8,573 nucleotides of DNA from Actinomycetota bacterium (GTDB taxonomy: Bacteria > Actinomycetota > Acidimicrobiia > Acidimicrobiales > JAHWKP01). The notes beneath the pieces are model-generated. The model saw only the letters and a list, made by a program, of their open reading frames with translations, was not told the origin of the DNA and ran no database searches. The stretch is from contig JAHWKP010000069.1 of the NCBI GenBank assembly GCA_019347775.1, positions 1-8,573 of the forward strand, given 5' to 3'. The translations under genes and the position numbers were made by a program. This document shows positions 7,904 through 8,573 of the stretch, in pieces (within the stretch, counting starts at the first letter, position 1; the number at the start of each line of letters is the position of its first letter).

Positions 7904-8344
7904 ATGCGATCTCGACTGTCCCTGACCCTGAGCGCCACGATCCTGGCGGTCGGGCTCGCCCTGACCGCCGTCGTGCCGGTGGCCTCCGCCGAACCATCGG
8001 TGACCAACGGATGTATCCAGAGCGTGCCCGAGCCGGGCAGCACGACGCCGGTCGACATCTGCTACACGCTGTACCAGCCCGCCGGCGCCCGTCCTGGCCA
8101 CACCGTGCCGATGGTGCTGCACTCCCACGGCTGGGGGGGCAGCCGCACGTCCAGTCCCGGCGCTTTCAGGGCGTGGTTGGACGCGGGATTCGGCGTCCTG
8201 AGCTTCGACCAGCGGGGCTTCGGCCAGAGCGGCGGCTTGGCCCACGTCCAGCACCCTGATCTCGAGGGCCAGGACGTCATCCGGCTGGTGGATTTCGTAT
8301 CCACCCTCCGCTGGGTGACCATGGATCGCCCCGGTGATCCCCGC
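7904..8344 (+). CDS. Secreted alpha/beta hydrolase (S15/CocE X-Pro dipeptidyl-peptidase type), N-terminal fragment ending at a chimeric junction
   Basis: An exported serine hydrolase fragment; members of this family act on esters, amides or peptides, and the substrate here cannot be read from sequence. The start ATG at 7904 begins a clear signal peptide: RSR, a hydrophobic core at about residues 5-25, and cleavage after ASA at residue 29. The mature part shows a beta-strand and oxyanion-type motif PMVLHSHGWGGSR (69-81), then FGVLSFDQRGFGQSGG (96-111), then the family-typical HPDLEGQDV and MDRPGDPR (140-147). A GxSxGG nucleophile elbow should follow within a few residues. Instead the frame continues without a stop to the window edge in sequence that is antisense to a chromate transporter. 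The catalytic Ser, Asp and His are therefore all absent. Cys37 and Cys53 could form a disulfide outside the cell. The break is probably an assembly or recombination artefact rather than the natural end. Confidence 0.8.
8324..8344. other. Chimeric junction: short stretch read sensibly by two truncated convergent genes
   Basis: On the plus strand bases 8324-8341 encode DRPGDP, which continues the hydrolase pattern. The same bases on the minus strand encode GITGAI, which continues the chromate-transporter pattern. To the left only the hydrolase makes sense, and to the right only the transporter. The stretch is also an imperfect palindrome with GATC at 8324-8327 and 8336-8339. A shared run of this length is typical of a false assembly join, and is also enough for microhomology-mediated recombination. 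Confidence 0.7.
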
Positions 8345-8573
8345 CATGCTCCACCCGATCAGCGTGACGAAGAGCATGTTCGGCCCCGGCGCCGCCTGTG
8401 CCAGCGCGAAGAGCGACGCGAACTCCGTCTCCGACATCCAGCCCGTCGACACGACGATCACCCGGTGCAGCTCGGCCAGGATGACGGATACGCCGCCGAT
8501 CGCCAGCAGCGACTGCAGCATCAGGAAGGCGAGCAGCTCGGGCAGCGGCTCAGCGAGCACGCCGGTGCTCCAG
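8324..8573 (-). CDS. chrA: ChrA-type chromate transporter, N-terminal fragment
   Basis: This is an inner-membrane protein of the CHR family, whose characterised members export chromate. Read from GTG 8560, about 79 residues fit the family N-terminus: ELLAFLMLQSLLAIGGVSVI with the conserved GG, GWMSETEFASLFALAQ, the signature APGPNML, and LIGWSMAGITGAI. The pattern ends at about 8324, after which the minus strand is simply antisense to the hydrolase gene, so most of the protein is missing. The frame is also open from 8560 to the right edge, so an upstream start outside the window cannot be excluded. The family is recognised with good confidence; chromate as the actual substrate is not shown. 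Confidence 0.75.

Noticed and set aside
7887..7925. Possible 12-residue leader peptide from GTG 7887 behind the AAGGAGG
   Set aside because: Spacing of 16 bases is long, the peptide shows no attenuator-like residue run, and the overlap with the hydrolase start could be chance.
7898..8560. 220-residue minus-strand open frame
   Set aside because: Only its first 79 or so residues are transporter-like; the rest is antisense to the hydrolase signal peptide and core, so it is a hybrid created by the junction, not a real protein.
8345..8573. Continuation of the hydrolase frame to the right edge without a stop
   Set aside because: The translated sequence becomes Arg/Gln/Glu-rich and loses the alpha/beta-hydrolase pattern; it is antisense to the chrA-like fragment.

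Overview
This is high-GC DNA with the codon use and gene style of an actinomycete-like bacterium (many GTG starts, Ala/Arg/Gly-rich proteins, tight ATGA gene overlaps). The lineage is an inference; an environmental actinobacterium such as an Acidimicrobiia-type genome would fit. I see no rRNA, tRNA, CRISPR array, insertion sequence or phage gene.

Layout. About three quarters of the window (1-6332) is one minus-strand two-gene operon: an AddB-type Fe-S nuclease subunit (6332 down to 3216), then an AddA-type helicase-nuclease subunit (3219 down past the left edge). The two genes overlap by ATGA. Together they look like a recombinational double-strand-break end-processing enzyme, the counterpart of RecBCD or AdnAB: AddA carries the ATP-driven motor and one nuclease domain, while AddB carries a helicase-like scaffold without a P-loop and a second, iron-sulfur-stapled nuclease. 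Upstream on the same strand are a phytanoyl-CoA dioxygenase-family gene (7117-6376) broken by a one-base frameshift, and a small DUF1360-type membrane protein (7826-7218).

From 7904 the other strand carries a secreted alpha/beta hydrolase of the S15/CocE type, divergent from the DUF1360 gene. Its homology-like sequence stops at about 8344, before the catalytic serine. From there to the right edge the DNA instead encodes, on the minus strand, the N-terminus of a ChrA-type chromate transporter. The two incomplete genes meet tail to tail over about 18 bp that reads well in both. That is the signature of a misassembly or a microhomology-mediated rearrangement.

I found no convincing undescribed multi-gene system. 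The points most worth a second look are the chimeric junction at 8324-8344, the frameshift at 6700-6701, a possible hairpin that would bring a perfect Shine-Dalgarno sequence next to the hydrolase start codon, and the AddB subunit without a P-loop.
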